A stretch of DNA of 64,000 nt from Sapria himalayana (Eukaryota > Streptophyta > Magnoliopsida > Malpighiales > Rafflesiaceae): assembly GCA_029783825.1 (NCBI GenBank), contig JAREIK010000343.1, forward strand, positions 2,146,501 to 2,210,500. The letters run 5' to 3'. Below, in pieces: positions 34,990 to 48,620 of the stretch. How positions within the stretch are numbered: position 1 is the stretch's first letter; each line of letters starts with the position of its first letter. The notes under the pieces were generated by a model, which was given only the letters and a program-made list of their open reading frames with translations, had not been told where the DNA came from and searched no databases. The translations under genes were made by a program, and so were the position numbers.

Positions 34990-35190
34990 TGTTTGTATAG
35001 CCCATTTCTAGCATGGCTTAAGATGGGTACCATACCGTGGCTGGCATGACATGTCTTCCAAACTTTAAGGCCCTGTATGGCCCATTAAGTTCACAGTAAT
35101 GGCGAGTCATGTTGGACCATGTTGGGTCATGTTAGGTCATGTCGGGTTGTGCAGAGTCATGCCAAGTCATGTTAGTTTCTGCTAGATAAT
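34990..35190. repeat. Degenerate GTCATGTTGG short repeats, possible hAT subterminal DNA
   Basis: Ten-base words of GGTCATGTTG type recur at 35,100-35,185 (GAGTCATGTTGG, CCATGTTGGGTCATGTTAGG, TCATGTCGGGTTGTGC). The segment lies about 400 bp beyond the C-terminal end of the hAT transposase relic and is GC-richer than its surroundings. Its TCGGGTTGTGC words recall the GGGCCGTGC-type hAT ends at 16,930 and 60,298. The link is inference. Confidence 0.4.
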
Positions 35191-35559
35191 GTCAATTGTT
35201 TTTGGGCAGAAATCCCACAAAAATATTTTGAAATTTTAATTTTTTATTTTATTATCTATTTAAATTATTACATTTAAATGAATTACAATGAAATAAATAT
35301 ATAAAAAAATGACTTACATCTCAAATAAAAAATAAAAGTGTTTGATAGAAAAAAAAATAACATTACATAATCAAAAGTAGAATATAAAACATATGATGAA
35401 TCATAACTCATAAGGCCATAAGTTAGAAATGACATAACTGACAAAAATTTAAAAACAATATAATATGATATCATATGAAAAAAATATTCAAAAATTATAT
35501 GAGTCATTAATCAATGTTTATATTATGATAGTGGAGGTGTATATTTAAACCATCATTAT

Positions 35560-37260
35560 CATATATATGCCTAAAGATATTACTAGTGGTGACTTCAATA
35601 TCTTGGATCTCTATATCACATGAATCTTCATCAACTATCATCTTTTGTGTATTATTGTATATGTCTATCCTCGAATTTTCTCAATACTTCATGCATTAAA
35701 ATGCCTTTAGAAAATCTTGTTGTAGTCTTAATCTCCTAACTAAAATAAAATTGGTTGCCACAAAAAAAAACTTAACTTATTGGCTATGCTAGACACAATA
35801 GGGATTAGTATATCACATGTCATCTAAGATAGCATAGGATAGGAGAATTCATATAACTTGGATATTTTACTTTGGCTGCCATCAAAACAAAATATCCAAA
35901 TTCTTATTATCATTATGTGATAGGATAGAGTAGTAATTGGTATTTTAATTAGTATCAAGATAACAGACTCCTATCCGATAAATCAAACCATCATTTGCCT
36001 CTAGTTAACTGAATGGAGAAGTTATCATTTATAAATATGATGTCCATATTCATACTCAGAGTATGACTACAACTTATATACCTAGTGTCATAAAATGTAT
36101 ATAAGTTAGTTAATTTTGTGTGAATAAATCTTTGAGGTTGGTGTTCATAGTTTATGCATTTGGATATGTATGTCAAAATATTTTATAATCCATTCTTCTT
36201 AATCCTATAATTTATACAAGTAGCTAAGTAATATAGAGTTGGAATGGAAGACTAGTATTTGAAATACTCAGTCTCAATCTCAATAATCATGATACTAAAT
36301 ATAGGTCACTCTATATTTGTTAAACATACTATTAATATTGCATATGTGCCTAAGTGCAATACAGGTGGTGAGAATATACAAGACAAACTCATGATAATCA
36401 TGTCATTATGATTCATCAGAAATTTTTTAAAAGAAATTCCTACAAAATAGTTAGAATTATTAATAAAAAACTTGTCATTCTACTATTGATATTGTCAAAT
36501 ATCACATGTTGCTAGGAGTACATAACTTCAATATGTGGTAGCTATAATTCCAATAGTGTCTCACATCAATTAAAATTTTTTTTGGCATACTAACATATAG
36601 AGACTGCTAAACTCATATCGTCTACTAAACATTATAAGATATTTTAGTGAATTGCTTATATTTTCTAATACAATTGATATAACTTTTATTCCCACCTATA
36701 TTATTAGGTTAATTATGTGGCATGTACATCTAATGTGAAAAATATCACCTAATAGTATATCTCTAATGATTCTAATAAACATACTAATAGTCACTCCATT
36801 ATTTGAAGTATTATTGAACGTAATATTTAAATATTTTACATTAAATATAATATTCCTTAAAGCTACTCATCATACACTAATATATGATTAAGTCATCATA
36901 AAGATGAAACATCTTATGAAATCCTAAAATTTTTTATTAAGTTTCTATTTTGAATCTATATAATGGGTAGTGATGCAGCATTATGATTATTCCTAATATC
37001 AGATATCCCAGACACTACTCCATTATATTTCCAAAAATCATTTATTGCTATTTGTTAATCTAACTTATAATATTTTATTATATTATTACAATTTGTAGAC
37101 ATAGGAATCCGATGGTAAGCAGATTAAAAGTAGGTTTGCATAATACTGACTGCCCTATAATCCTACAAAAATATTTATGATCATAATCAGTTTGGTCATG
37201 CTTCATCTCTCATACATTTTGCATAACATGAGGGAGGTCAAAAAAACTAAACTTGATCAA
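35560..37260 (-). pseudogene. hAT transposase relic (zf-BED, RNase-H-like, hATC type)
   Basis: The clearest part is 36,591-36,836, a single minus-strand frame of 82 codons with one stop. It shows ITFNNTSNNG (family: ITLDNASAND), then GDIFHIRCTCHIINLI (family: G.FFHIRCAAHILNLIV), then VGIKVISIVLENISNSLKYL (family: DGLK.I...L..IR.S.KYV). Downstream (about 35,765-35,560) NFILVRRLRLQQDFLKAF followed by acidic residues fits the hATC dimerisation end (FSTGGRVL...R.SL.P.TVEAL). Upstream to about 37,260 the sequence is too decayed to place a BED finger. hAT transposases excise and reinsert elements with 8-bp target duplications; this one has many stops and a lost catalytic Asp (N in place of the D in DNAS). 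Confidence 0.78.
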
Positions 37261-37368
37261 ACTTGAAAGACACTACTACTTAGTTGGGTTTGCTTGCGAT
37301 CTAATACACCATATTTCTTGCTGCATTAATCAACATACCTCTTAAGGTGGAAAGTATCACATGCACTC

Positions 37369-37371
<3 letters not shown>

Positions 37372-37440
<69 letters not shown>
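37372..37440 (+). repeat. (TA)n microsatellite, about 69 bp
   Basis: A pure TA run lies between the hAT relic and the LTR-like copy. Its length should be regarded as approximate in any assembly. Confidence 0.95.
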
Positions 37441-37442
<2 letters not shown>

Positions 37443-37839
37443 TTTGATACTACATACATTGTGTCAATTCTTCTTTGAGACCCCTAACATATTTAATTTT
37501 TATCATTTTAAAGTGAGTTTATATACTTGCAATGTTTGCCTAGTTTTTTTAGGTGGAAAATATGTTTAGGTCAAGGCCATACAGAAGACCTAGTTTTGGC
37601 ATTGAACCTTTTGCTAGGATTATTGTTATTATATATATGTACATCACATTTATCAACTCTAATTTATGAATATATGTAATAAGTTGCAATTGTAGATTTT
37701 AATATACGTTAGAGATGATAAAAAAAAGTTGTTATATAACAAAGTAGTTGTGGTTATGGTAAACTTTTTTTATTTGTTTATAAGTTTGTTATTAGATTGA
37801 TATATAAATTACAAAAATTTTAAAAGAAAATGGCAAGTA

Positions 37840-39400
37840 GTAAATTTAATGAGGCTCACATATGCATATGGTAGGAAGGAAGTGATAACCTTTTTGATTA
37901 TTCTGCGCATGAGACAAACTAATATGTTAAAACTTTACATTTAGGTATGTTAATCTTAATGAGTATAATGCTCATGAAGCTGAAATCAAGAATAATGTTA
38001 CATGCCAATTAATTGTACATGTATTAAAAGAACTTGTTTTCAATTGAGGTGAATCTTTTATAGAACATCTCATAGGAGTTTCACTTTTCGTATGAGAGTT
38101 ACATTATTATCATGGAGGATGGTGAGAGATAATCCATAGGACATGCAAGTATATTGTGACTCATAAGGTAGTGACAGTCATTTGAGTTGCTTTCACTCTA
38201 TTATTCTTAGATGTGAAACTTGAGGGACATATATATTAATTATGTGATTATGATACTTACGAAGCTAAAAGTGTAATACTTATATATCAAATTAATTATT
38301 TCTCTTTATGATATTTGAGGCTAGAGAATAAGAATTTAAATATGAAATAACCATCCAAGATATTTAATGAGTTGCATAAAAGGTATGAGCTTGTGAATAA
38401 CTCTCAGGTAGAAATAAATTATTGTTTAGTTGATAAAGTATCGAGATGATAACAATGAGGAGATCATTATTGATATGGGCATAAATATGATAATCACCTT
38501 GTATGTGATTAAGACAAATGATCATTGTAAAATAACCCAACCTTTATTATGTATCTAGACCTCTTATAATTCAAATTATCTGAACATGTATCACATAAAT
38601 TAATTTGGTAGCCCCTAGGATCTAAGAGTTATGCCAAAATTAATAATTATCTCCTTTACTAAATTATATGTTCATACTATTGGTTGACTGAACTAATAAT
38701 ACTATATCTAATTAGATCAAAATCTAGATAAAGTCATTTATTATTTGTACGAGCCATTACCTTGTAGATCTTTGTTGATGAGATTTCCTTGCCAATAAGT
38801 TTTTGAGATAATATCTACCCAATAAAATAAGACAACATTTCTAAGTTACAATACATGTTAACTTCCAATGAACCATACTTGTTATCACTAGACAAGTCTC
38901 TCTTGGCATGCACGAGAGGAACGAGGACTTTTGACTCTTATTGAAATATCTATTATGTGTGGCCGAACTTATGTCCTAGATTATAGTTATCTAACTTAAG
39001 AAACTACTATTACCTCATTCGTCATCTACTACAATCAAGGGGACCTATTTTTTATAACATACAACCATTGGCCTACTTTATATTTCTCAAGCATCTATGA
39101 TTGCTTATTTACCCACTTGGTAACCTATTGCCCAATAGAGACTCATAATGAAGTTAGTAGTTACTAGTTGATCCAAAACTCAAAAAGTAAGTATAACATC
39201 CATTGCTATGATAGAAAAAGAGTAAAAACTCGGGGAGGCGTCTATTTGACTTTTCCATGACCCCTACCACACATATGAGATTCTCTCATTTAAAATTTTT
39301 GAATAATCTTGAATAGGAAGTCTCAACCAAGAATGGGCATAGGTCCAGCCCTATTCATTTCATTGTTCCAATAAGAACAAAACAAATTCGATAACTAAAT
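37840..39400 (+). mobile_element. Ty3/gypsy LTR-like copy, plus orientation
   Basis: It matches the complement of 21,430-23,050 throughout. At the right edge TTGTTCCAATAAGAACAAAACA mirrors TGTTGTTCTTATTGGAACA at 21,439. It also matches 4,000-5,430 directly. It is therefore in the opposite orientation to the 21-28 kb element, about 16 kb away. No coding part accompanies it, so it may be a solo LTR or one end of a destroyed copy. Confidence 0.7.
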
Positions 39401-40119
39401 CTTTGTGATAAGAATTCAACTATACTGGGTAGACCGAAAGAGTTGCTATCTAGTCCATTTAAGAGTAGACGTTGATAGTCCACTCGGATTGGTCTACTCT
39501 AATCCAAACATCATGAAGGGTTTCGAAGCAAGCTTCTTAATTTATGCATGAATGAAAAATTGCCTTGAGGATCTAACATGCCTTAGTCATACAAGCATGT
39601 CACTTGACATTAAAAATCTTCTCAAAAATACATGTTGGAGGGACAAAGGTCCTAATAGAGTTCCATGAGGAAAAGTCATTGTTCGACTTATTCACTCTGG
39701 ACTCAGTACAAAGGAAATCTTATAAACAATAGAAAGAAAAGCATTTATGAAGACGTAGTTCATAATGTATTGTGTAACCAGTAGGAGCATCATGAATTTG
39801 TTCATCAATAACTAACAATGAAACCACGTCTATGCAATGTATTTTTTTACTTTCACTTCATGAGTCAGAGAAGGAATGGGTCTAAGGTTCTTCTTCTCTA
39901 GTCCTACATCAATTGGTTGAAAAGAGGAACTCACATACTTTTGAGTTATCTTGGCATAACTTGGAACAAATGGACTTGACTTTTACTTTGAACTCACATA
40001 TTTGTCCATAGACAAAAAGACAATATATGCGCACTACAGAATATTTTTGTGGTATATGTTTGTGTGTTTCTCGCATGACATAGAGTATAGTATATGTTTG
40101 TGCGTATCTCACATGACAT
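39401..40119. other. Unassigned spacer
   Basis: The stretch just right of the LTR-like copy could be the start of its internal region, but no primer-binding site could be identified with confidence. No gene is seen. Confidence 0.4.
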
Positions 40120-41260
40120 TATTGTTATAGTTTGCAATAAAAATTTATTCTATCAAAATATATTCCCAAATTTACTCCTAATTTATCCGCAATTTATAAT
40201 TTTGATTTTTGTGAATCATCATAGAAATTAATGAAACCATAACATAGTTTACAATCCATGTAATTTGTGTATTTGTATATTTGTAATGTTGATGAGGTGG
40301 GCACAAATTGGTGAAGGAGAGGAGAGTGACTATCAGGTTTCAACTGGGGTTTGTTTTTTTGAACTAACTTGGGAGATGAGAGATTGGAAATGAGAGAGGG
40401 GAGTTAAAGAAAATTGAGCATGCACAAAAATTATTTTGGATATAGGGGGAGGCGAGTAGAATTGGGTTAGGGTTCTGATTTAGAACTCGTGCCAGCTTAT
40501 TTGGAGGTTTTAATTGTGAGGTTGATAAGGTGGAGATAAATTGATAAAAATTTGAAGTGCACTAAAAATCAACAAAGTTTTGTTTTGTTTATGAACTTAA
40601 AAAATGTAAAAGTTGATTGCTTAATTTGTAATTTTTTTTTTAATTTTACTTTATGAAGACCTAATTTTCTCAATATGTTTTTGATGGATTAGTGCGTTGT
40701 GATGGTTTTGGTGTAATTTGATTCGAAGAGACATATTTTAAAGATTAATTGATGACAAAGTGAAGTGATTGACATAATTGTATTAAATCGAAGTGGTGGA
40801 TGAACATGATAAAATCATTAATTAATAAGAAAAAGAAAAAAACTTTTAGAATTGGAATTCACTAGCACAATTGATTTATGAATATAAGGATTGTAGATTG
40901 TAAGTTGTCAAGCTTCAGTCAAAGCTTAATTGTCGCTTAAGGTGATTTTAAAATTAATGTTTGAAGATATTGAATTAGTTTTTAAAGATAAACATCACAA
41001 AACTATAAGTCTACACTACAACCTAATTTATCTTAAATCATTTTCAAATAATGTATTGAATCACAATGTAACAAATTTAAACAGTCTAGTTTGATTTATT
41101 TATTATCGTCACTAAGAAATTTTTAAGATAAGCATCCTCAAAATAAAAAAAATTAATTTATTGAGCCTAGCTACTTTTTTATTGTATGTGATATTCCCCA
41201 ATTTGATATGGTATATCTCAAAAATTATTTTTTTTTTCAAAAATAAAATGAAATGTAGCA
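40120..41260 (-). repeat. Inverted repeat arm I
   Basis: Read on the minus strand it matches 62,490-63,540 on the plus strand at about three quarters identity. Shared landmarks include TTTTTGAGATATACCATATC (arm II: TCTTTGAGATATGTCATGTC), CACTTCAAATT...CCACCTCATCA, a CT-rich stretch beside AACCCTAA, and ATGATGATTCAC. The CT-rich part beside AACCCTAA could be taken for a gene leader, but no coding frame follows. It is likely a transposable element of unknown type. Confidence 0.65.
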
Positions 41261-41544
41261 GCCAACAAAATCTAACTATCATACAAAAAAATTCGTAACC
41301 ATACATTTTGTTATCGATTGATAGATTTTCTATATTCATTCTCTCAATATTTTTTTTTTTACTTTAACAAGGAAAATAGATTGTAATTTTTCATGGTTAT
41401 AAATAAAGAACAAATTTAGGAAGTCATGTTGTTCTAATAATCATTTGAGTCATAATTATTTATAATCAACTTAATTGACATGCTTAGAGTACCAAATTAT
41501 AATAAGGAAAATTATATATTGTGTATCCTCTATAAAATATATAA

Positions 41545-41550
41545 ACATGA

Positions 41551-41603
<53 letters not shown>

Positions 41604-41614
41604 CATATTAATAA

Positions 41615-41645
<31 letters not shown>
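41545..41645 (+). repeat. TA, GT and TA microsatellite cluster
   Basis: TA (41,551-41,567), GT (41,569-41,600) and TA (41,620-41,644) tracts occur in series. The 66-codon frame over them is an artefact. Confidence 0.9.
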
Positions 41646-41779
41646 AGCATTGAGTTGATATAGGCAAGCATAATTTGATGGAGTGTTTTTTTTTTTTAAA
41701 GTACACCCATCAATTATACAAATATCCCTATTTACTTATAGCCTATAAATTTAACATTAATATTTGAGAATTTAAGTTA

Positions 41780-41995
41780 AAATGTTTTAATTCCACAATT
41801 AGTATACTTAAATATATATATAACTTGAACTTTATGTTTTTTTAATATGACTATAAAAGATGAAAAGGAATAATAAATGAATTTTTTATTAATTGTTTAT
41901 TGCAATAATCGATGAGTGTTTGGCTCCTTCAAATAGGGTTCTCATTGAATTAACATATCTATAAAATGGGAAATCTTATGTCCCATACATATAAC
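41780..41995 (-). repeat. Dispersed repeat R3 fragment, inverted
   Basis: The complement contains AGATTTCCCATTTTATAG, TCAATTCAATGAGA and ATTGCAATAAACAATTA, matching 20,385-20,480. It stands about 250 bp before copy B of the segmental duplication. Confidence 0.55.
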
Positions 41996-42433
41996 TTACA
42001 ATATAGTATGTTTTTAGTTTTTATATCTAAATTATTTATCATGCTTTCTGTTTTCCGCTTTCTTCTAATGTTTTAATTGCATTTTTCTACCAAATGTTAT
42101 TTCGAGTGTGAAATGTTGTCTTTTTTGATTAAATACCAGCTTGATGCTTACAATTCTACTTAGAATGTTGTTGATCGCAACATGTATATTGTCTAAACGA
42201 TACATGCTACTTCGTCTATTCATAGTTTACTTGTGCCACATTCAGATCGTTCAATTGTCTTGAAAAAAATATTCTCATTAAAAGCAAAAGTTAAGAGTGT
42301 TCTAATGCCGCAATAGACAAGGTGGTGGAATTCTAGTGGTTTCAGAATAGTGCTACTTTGTGATATGCCATAATTTTTAAAGCTCATTCAAATTAGAGTA
42401 TCTCATAAACATTGTATTTTGTTTGTGAGGAGC

Positions 42434-43132
42434 TATGTTGCACGGACACGGATACGGACACGGATACGGACACGGAGATACGACACGGCAGGATACGGGA
42501 ACACGGAAAATTCTAAAAAACTAGGATACGGATACGACTAGGATACATCATGATAAAAAAAATAAAATTAAAAAAAAATTATTAATTATAAATATTAGGT
42601 ATTTTAAAATAATTTAAAATACTGTATTTTAAAATAATTTAAAATTCTGTTTTAAACCCTAAACCCCCCCCCCACCACCCTCCCTTTACAGTTTCAAATT
42701 TCGAACTCTCCCCCCTCCCGATACAGATTCCAAAACCCCCCCTTCCCTTTATAGAATTAGGTTACCTTAGGTATTGCCAGCACCTCGGCGGTGTGCTCCT
42801 CCCCTCCTTGTTTGACGCAATGACAATTGACAACTATTTCTCGCAATCAGCTTGTCAGCAACTCACTGTCGGCGGTATGCTCCTCAATTTGTTGGAGATG
42901 TAGGAGTAATAGTTAATATATAGTGTATTTCCGACGCGTTAGAATCGTAAAAATGCGTTAGTTGGTAAACGACGCCTCTATAGGTAAACGACGCGTCTGT
43001 TGTTAACGATGACTGTTTCCGAACAACGTGTCGGATATGTCTCTGACGCGTGTCCGACCCGTGTCCGACACGGGTCGGACACGGGTCGGACACGGCGACA
43101 CGGCAGTTCCTAGGCGTATCCTTGCAACATAA
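42434..43132. mobile_element. Non-autonomous MULE-like element with 9-bp TSD (copy B)
   Basis: It has the same ends and the same flanking GTGAGGAGC (42,425-42,433 and 43,133-43,141) as the copy at 182-891, so it was inserted before the duplication. It differs mainly in a shorter C-run (42,664-42,673). Confidence 0.75.
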
Positions 43133-43895
43133 GTGAGGAGCTTCGTCTAGGTATTCTTCTCATTTAGAACAATAGTATTGTGGTTATTTATTAACTGAGC
43201 TCATTTCTATTAAAATTTATAAATAGATTATCTGATCAATCTTATCTAATTTTGCCTTGGTGATGGTTATTTTTGACCTAATCAATTATTTTTATATATT
43301 AATCCTTTTAGTATGTTATTGGGACAACTAATCATCTCTTTTTAGAGTTATTCATGCTCTCATCTTTTGTATATTTACCAATTTTCATTAATGGTTACTT
43401 TATTTATCATCTCTTTTGTTGTGGTTGGCTTTTCCTAAATTTTAGGAATCATGTTTCCAAGTATTTATGCTTTTGACTTCAATGTTTTACTATTCATTAT
43501 CATATAACTTACTTCAATGTTAATCACCACCTTATGATTTACCTGACATCTATTAATAGTTTCGCCTAAATATACAGAGTAAACTTTAGTAATGTTTTAT
43601 TTATTCACCCATCCATCAATATCCTTAACATAATATAAATTAAATCTCCATTAATATAAAACATAATATTACTTTGTATAGAATAAGCCTTATACCGCAT
43701 GTTTTGATAAAACTTATATATGCTTTAGAATGGTTTCAAAGTCATGACGCAATTCTATTAATTAGCATTACATTTTGAATTTCATTCTTGCTTGTGGATC
43801 CTCTAGAGTACAAACTTAGGTCCTATGGCTCGTTAACTATATTGGGGCTTTGCTTTTTGGAGGAACAAGACTAAATGATGCATCTAAACTTTTTT

Positions 43896-44471
43896 TATTT
43901 CACTTCTATACCCAAGTTAATATGTAGTACTCTACGAAATAACTCACCACTTAAAAAATATTGTACCCTTGTCAATTATTTTCAAGTTTGAGGTCATAAT
44001 TCTAGAAAATAGTCGACTCAAAAATACATCAATTTTTTATGCAATAGTCGTGGTGCTTGATAATGATCATTACTTAATGTTTCTATAAATGTCTAGCACT
44101 GAAGTCATAATTTTGTGGGTGTCTTATTTATCATAATAGACCACACCATTGAGAAAAGGTCATGAAATTAAGAATGAGCTCTCATATTATTTATGATCAT
44201 GATATAGTGAACTAGTGCCAATGGTATTTGTCTTTTTTGATTATTATGTGGTATTTGCACTATGAAATATTTGTGATACAGAGAATTTATTTTCTGTGTA
44301 TCATGTGGTCATGGTACTAAAAAAAGAACATAAAAATTATCTTGTCTCAAGTGTCTGCATAATTGTGATTAGTTGACACTAGTCACCACTTCTCTTATAA
44401 ATCATTCATTGTTGTGGTACAAAGATAGTGCAATGTTGACTTAGAAGAGTGGATGGTGTGTACCATTTCAA
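43896..44471 (+). repeat. Dispersed repeat X (copy B of the duplication)
   Basis: It is the near-identical partner of 1,655-2,230. Confidence 0.6.
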
Positions 44472-45320
44472 ACAAACTATAATTACCACCAGGTACAATT
44501 ACAAGAAGCAGGTTGAAACAACTTTAAGGTAATTTTAATTCGTTTTGCCAATCATACTTAACAAATTATGACTTAGAAGAGTGGATTGATGTGCTAGGGA
44601 AAGAGGTTCTGTGCATTCTTATATTGCATGAGGTGATCTGGAGAAGGAAAGTCAATCATGTATGGTGAGCATGAAATTCGAGGAAATTATGAAAAATCAT
44701 AATATGGATGTGTTCAAGAGAACAAATTATACAATATCTCTAGATTAAATAATCTCAGCTCTCCCATGAAGAAGGCCGTAGAGTAAGATCTTGTCCACAC
44801 CCCTGTAGCAAACTTGATGGATCTAATTACAACTACCAACAACTTGACGCGTCTGGAGGAAGAAGAGTATGGAGGCTGGCATGTCAACGTTCTGAAACAT
44901 TGCTGACAACCTAGAAAGAAAAATTACTGAAATGAAACACATTTTTTTTAAATCTTTTGTTTGGTATTTTTGTTGGACTTTTGGGGATTATATTTGCATA
45001 TTTAAATCCCTTTTTAAAATATGCAAACTTGTTCTAGAGATTTTGTGCAAACATTTTTTTTATTGAAATCCATGAGATATTGAGAATGATTACTTGGTTC
45101 TTGGCTAGGATTGTGTTTTCTAGTCTTAGACAAATCAAAATCGGGTCGATTGTAGCATCGGATCGCACGGTTCGTAGCTTCCTCCAATTATTGCAGGTAT
45201 ATTGGATAGCTTATGTTCATTTCTTTCTTGCATTGTTGTGGTGCTTATGGGTAATTAGAGTCTGAATCTAAATGTTTCGTGCCCGAATTTGCTAGTTTTT
45301 GAAAAAAACTTGCCTTATAC

Positions 45321-47670
45321 ATGTTATCTTCAATTCTTTATTTCATTGTAATTTATTTCTTTCACTACTTACATCACAAAGTTATGGCCATTCATAGTAA
45401 TATGATTATTTGATGTACAAAAGAGACTTCTTCATGTCATGACCATTCTCAGTGCCATGACCATATTATGAACTTTAGAGGTCATTCCTAATATTATAAC
45501 TATTCCTAGCACCAAGACTATATGATGAATGATAAAAACCAACACCAAAGTCACTGTTATTCCCAATGCTACAACTTTATATTACATAGACAATAGGCCC
45601 AAGTCGTTGATACTTTGTAATACAATGACTTAGTATTAAAAGAAAATTAGGGTACATTCAAAAGTTATGGTCACATTTGAGAGTGGTGACATAGTGTTCA
45701 AGAGATTAAAATTAAAGTCACAATATCATCCTAAAGCTAAAGCTTTCTACTTAAAGAAATGAAGAAATATCAAAGTATAAAAAAGAAAAGAGAAATTAAA
45801 AAATTATTTTTCTTCTCCACATACTAAGACAAAGTCATAATAGAAAATAAATATATGGGTGATTATCACTCTCAAAAAATCCACAAGTAAGCAAATAATA
45901 CAAGACATAAGTAACCCAAGAATTGGAATGCATGACTCTTAAATCCTCCTCTCTATGTTAGATTTGAGAAAATAATCAAAATAGCAAGTGATTAGGATTT
46001 GTATCCTAGATTTGCATGAGAGCTATCATTAAGAATTCAAGTTTTACAAGACTACTTTTATATCTCATGAATGTCTACTTAATATTAGGCTAGATTGAGA
46101 TCTTGAATTTGTGTAATTGTTCTTGTGTGATATATAAATGATTTTAAAATCATAGATGTGTTTTATTTATGTTGTAAAATAGAAATTAATGGAAATAGTT
46201 GTTAAATAGAACTCGAATTAAGGATTTGATTACTGGTGGGTTTATGTATATTGTCACTGTAGATGATGACAAGTAAACTACTATGTGGCTCACTCATGCA
46301 TACCATAGGAAAAAAAATAATAGCACTTTCAACCATAATATATGAGACAAACATATATATTAAAACTCAAAATATCAATATATTAATCATTACAAGTCTG
46401 ATGTTCACGAAGCTGAAAATATGAATAATTTTATATGTTAATCTATTGTACATGTCTTAAAAAAATTGATTCTCAATTCAGGTGAATTTTTTATAGAATA
46501 TCTCTTGGGAGTTTCACCTTTAGTATGAGAGTTGTATGTTTACCATAGAAGATAGTAACAGATAATCCATGAGATATGCTTGTGTATTGATTCATTAAGA
46601 TGGTGAATTATTTGAGTTACTTTTTCTTATATGGTTCCTACTATTGAAACATGAGTAAAATATATGTTAATTATGTGATTATGATGCTAATGAAACTAGA
46701 ATTATAAATACTGATAAATCATATTTGTTCTTAGTCTTTGTGATACATAAAGGCAAGAAAAAAAAATATACATATAAAATAACTATCAAAGTTAGTTTAC
46801 AAGTTGCCTATATGATAAAAGATTATAAATAATTCTCGATCTGAGATAATTCTTAATCTCGATAATAAAATATCAATAAGATAGCTATGAGTGGACTAAT
46901 ATTGGGATGAGATTAAATGTGATAATCACCTATATGCTATTAGGAAAAATGGTCATTATACAAAAACCCAACATTTATTATGTATCTAAATAATTCAAAT
47001 TTTTTATATGCATTACATAAATTAAACAGATATATCCTAGGATCTAAGAGTTATGCCAAAATCAATAATTAACTATTTTAATAAAAGTATAGTCTCACTG
47101 TTAGTTAACCAAACTAATTATACAATCCATATGTGATTAATATCTAGACGAAATTTTATTTTGTTGCTTGCATGAACAATATACTTGACATGTGTTGATA
47201 AGTACCCTGATCAAATATTTTTTGAGACAATATCAGGCAAACAAAATTGGTTAACATTATAAAATCATAATATAGTTCAGCCTCCAATGAACTATGCTTG
47301 CTATCACTAGCAAGTCTCTCTAGGTATGCATGCATTAGAGGAATAAGGACTCTTTGACTATTGTAGAAATATCTATGTGGGTGGAGAAACTCATGTCATG
47401 GATTTAAGTTATCTAACTTTAAAAACTACAATTACCCCATATATCTTCTACTACCATTGAGGGGACTTATTTTTTTTATAATCTACTTTGACTAACCTAC
47501 TTTATAATGCTAAAGCATCTATTATCACTTGATCACCCCCATTCAGTAATGTTACCTACTGATCCAAAATTAAAAAGTACAACATTCATCCCTTTGATAA
47601 AAAGAGTGAAAAGCCTTAACTTAGAATGAACATAGTTCATAGTTTCTCATATGTTCCAATTAGGAAAACA
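45321..47670 (+). mobile_element. Ty3/gypsy LTR-like sequence (copy B)
   Basis: It is the near-identical partner of 3,080-5,430, with single-base differences such as those near 45,662, 46,330 and 46,713. Confidence 0.6.
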
Positions 47671-48620
47671 ATCTAGATAAATATATTTATACCTATAAAC
47701 CTATAAAAAATTAAATATACATCTATATTAAATATAAAATTAAATATATATTTATTAGGATAGAATTTAAATAAATGAAACACTTGTAAATTTGAAATAG
47801 CAGGTCATGAAATTTTTTTTAATGAAGGCATCACATGAACTTGAATTTAGGTTTTTGATTCTCAAACATAAATATTTTATGCTTTGGTTTACTTTTCTTT
47901 AGATAATAATGATAGAATCCAAGTGAGACCCAACATCACCTACCCTGAGTCAGGTTCAACTAGGATATTTTGAGCATTGTTATTTCTCAGGATTAAAATT
48001 AGTTTCTACAGATATATCAATACTAGAATTTTATGAATATATCGGATATATCAAAGATAGATATCATTCTTAATGAATATCAATACTTAATTTATGAATA
48101 TATCAAAGATATCAATAGATATATCAAAAATTGTTATAATCGATTGACAATTTGAGTTAAGTAAAATCTGGGTTGTTTTGGACTAGCTATCGAACCAACC
48201 TAACAATAATAATAATCAACTTTGGCAGTAAAAATTGAAAACATTGTGGAATCATTTTAACAAAAAAAAAAATTCGAGAAACTAAAAATAATCAATAATA
48301 TTAGAATAAAAGTGTCAATATGTTATAGATCAAAATTTAAAAAAAAAGACAATATATTGTTTACAAAAATTATTACTTGAATTAACAAGCTCAACAATCA
48401 AAAATATGTGAAAATAATAAGTTATGTTGAAGTTCCTTTCAACGTGTTTAATAATAAATAAACTATATAATTATGTGGGCAGAGAGATGCATTTTATAAA
48501 TAAAATCTATATTTGGGCACCTTGCAAATCAGTTGGTGCACAATTTACTTTATTACATAGATTTGAAAATATATAAAAAAAATGAATATTTTTTTTTCTT
48601 CAAAAGTATTAATAATTAAA

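Noticed and set aside
35283..35507. 74-codon minus-strand frame after the hAT relic
   Set aside because: Phe/Tyr/Ser-rich product of AT-rich DNA beyond the hAT C-terminal end; no similarity recognised.
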